Part shown: piece after piece, positions 62,801-64,000 of the stretch | How positions within the stretch are numbered: the stretch's first letter is position 1 | Layout: the number at the start of each line of letters is the position of its first letter | From: Lytechinus pictus | Taxonomy: Eukaryota; Echinodermata; Echinoidea; Temnopleuroida; Toxopneustidae | Length of the DNA: 64,000 nucleotides | Assembly (NCBI RefSeq): GCF_037042905.1 | Contig: NC_087249.1 | Location: 33,681,901 to 33,745,900, forward strand | Direction of reading: 5' to 3' | Notes under the pieces: model-generated | What the model was told of the DNA's origin: nothing | The model's input: only the letters and a program-made list of their open reading frames with translations | Database searches by the model: none | Made by a program: the position numbers and the translations under genes

Positions 62801-63505
62801 CTTCGAAATAAAAAAGGTTTCTCTATCTAAATGTCTGGTTTTGGGGATGGCATTTATTATGCTCCTTTCAGACGGCATTACGTCCATTTACATGACAGTT
62901 TTATAATCAATTATTTGATCGGTTTAAATCTTTTCTCTCCTCTATGGTGTCTGGAGGATAAAGCTGCACGTTAGGTTTCATGATAATCTTGGTGGAAACG
63001 TAAATGTTTTATCATTTTAAATAAGTCAGTGTACTTTGATGGAAAAGGTTCTGATTAAAAGTAACGAAATAAAATGTAGGAACTATTCTAATTATGAATG
63101 GAAATTTGCACCAAGGACGAGTTAAATGTAACGTGGTTCTCTATTTTTGCCTCCGACGAAGATTCTGCTAGGATCGAAAGCTTAGGCCCCCTTTTTGACT
63201 TTCTATTTTTTTTTAATAGTTATTATCCCTAAGAAAAACACATTTTGAGTTTTAATTGCATGTCTGAAACTATCTAAGAAATGACGGATGGGTGGATGAC
63301 TGTTTCGAAATTGGGACGATTATGGATAAATGGGCCATACATCTAATGAAAAATTGAGAATAATTTAAAACATTTAGAAATGATATTATGCAATAAGTAA
63401 ATTACGGATGCCTATAGATACCTTTTTATTCTTATTTCTGGATTATTATTATCACATTTATTTACAAAACTGTATTCTAATGTCATTTTCAAAATTGTAC
63501 GGGAC

Positions 63506-63508
<3 letters not shown>
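56849..63508. other. Noncoding DNA, no gene seen
   Basis: AT-rich, few obvious repeats. Contains a 10-bp inverted repeat at 60,088-60,119 and a GC-richer patch at about 61,800-62,100. No frame shows a recognised domain. Confidence 0.5.
60088..60119. repeat. 10-bp inverted repeat
   Basis: 'attgattacg' and 'cgtaatcaat' separated by 12 bp. TAAT/ATTA-type cores recall homeodomain half-sites, but it could equally be chance or an eroded fold-back. Confidence 0.5.

Positions 63509-63580
<72 letters not shown>
63509..63580. repeat. (AT)n microsatellite
   Basis: About 70 bp of AT dinucleotides with one 'gt' interruption; the Tyr-Ile frame across it is an artefact. Confidence 0.95.
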
Positions 63581-64000
63581 TCATTTCATTCTATTTCATC
63601 CACTTCGATATTGCTTAACTTCAAACAAGAAATCATTATGTTCTTGAATCGTACTTTCATAGTCGGAAATTTAGCATTATTTCATCATGGAACCTGGAAA
63701 TGCTTTATAGAAGCCTTATCCGTCTAGATTTCAGACACAGCATGTTGTTAGTTTTCCGTGCTAATGATCTAACTAAATTCAGATTAAAAATCCTGCGAAT
63801 TATAGAGGCTGAAGGCGTACAACGGGTTCACAAGCGATTGTCGCGCTGGGGTAACGATTATAACATGAACATAACATGTTATAAACTCCGCTAATGACAC
63901 TGTCAATGTGGACTCGATGTCTGAAATCGATCCGGGGCTCAGCGGTATAGTGGTGCCATGAACAACCGGACAAAAGACAGAGCCACAGTTAACCCAGCAG
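63581..64000. other. Noncoding DNA at the window edge
   Basis: The short open frame 63,700-63,894 shows no known domain; no gene can be supported. Confidence 0.4.

Noticed and set aside
63408..63647. ORF with a long Tyr-Ile repeat
   Set aside because: Translation of the (AT)n microsatellite.

Overview
The window is animal genomic DNA: AT-rich, intron-rich, with about 2.25 kb of recognisable spliced coding sequence in 64 kb and a dense load of small non-autonomous mobile elements. The conserved protein is metazoan. The style of repeats (fold-back elements, a tRNA-headed SINE ending in a 'tatatagcgc'-type tail) recalls echinoderm genomes, so a sea urchin, sea star or relative is my best guess, but that is an inference.

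The main feature is the 3' half of one minus-strand gene running from 38,621 down to 14,677. Seventeen coding exons, all with GT/AG borders and matching phases, join into exactly 2,250 bp (749 codons plus stop). They encode the end of the PH-like domain, the whole BEACH domain and the C-terminal WD40 repeats of a neurobeachin-family protein. Several lineage-specific residues resemble LRBA more than NBEA. The family is a large cytosolic scaffold of vesicle traffic (in vertebrates LRBA protects CTLA-4 from lysosomal degradation and NBEA supports synaptic receptor delivery). The 5' half of the gene is not visible: no exon was found between 38.6 kb and 64 kb, so that stretch is either one very large intron or the gene is split or misassembled.

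Downstream (1-8.5 kb) there is a repeat-rich region holding two minus-strand ORFs: a YqaJ/lambda-exonuclease-like nuclease (4,129-4,878) and a hydrophilic acidic companion (5,167-5,991), with a duplicated upstream region at 6.0-6.9 kb. They look like a mobile-element or domesticated-element gene. The 8.5-14.7 kb stretch should contain the 3'UTR of the LRBA-like gene plus several fold-back elements.

The introns carry at least fifteen inverted-repeat (fold-back/MITE) elements of several families, a pair of hAT-like MITEs (one with an 8-bp target duplication), a SINE, an inverted minisatellite, and two small duplications of coding-exon fragments lying inside neighbouring introns. The right part (45-64 kb) is mostly unique AT-rich noncoding DNA with microsatellites and two GC-richer islands that I could not assign. 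I found no rRNA, functional tRNA, CRISPR array or prokaryotic system.
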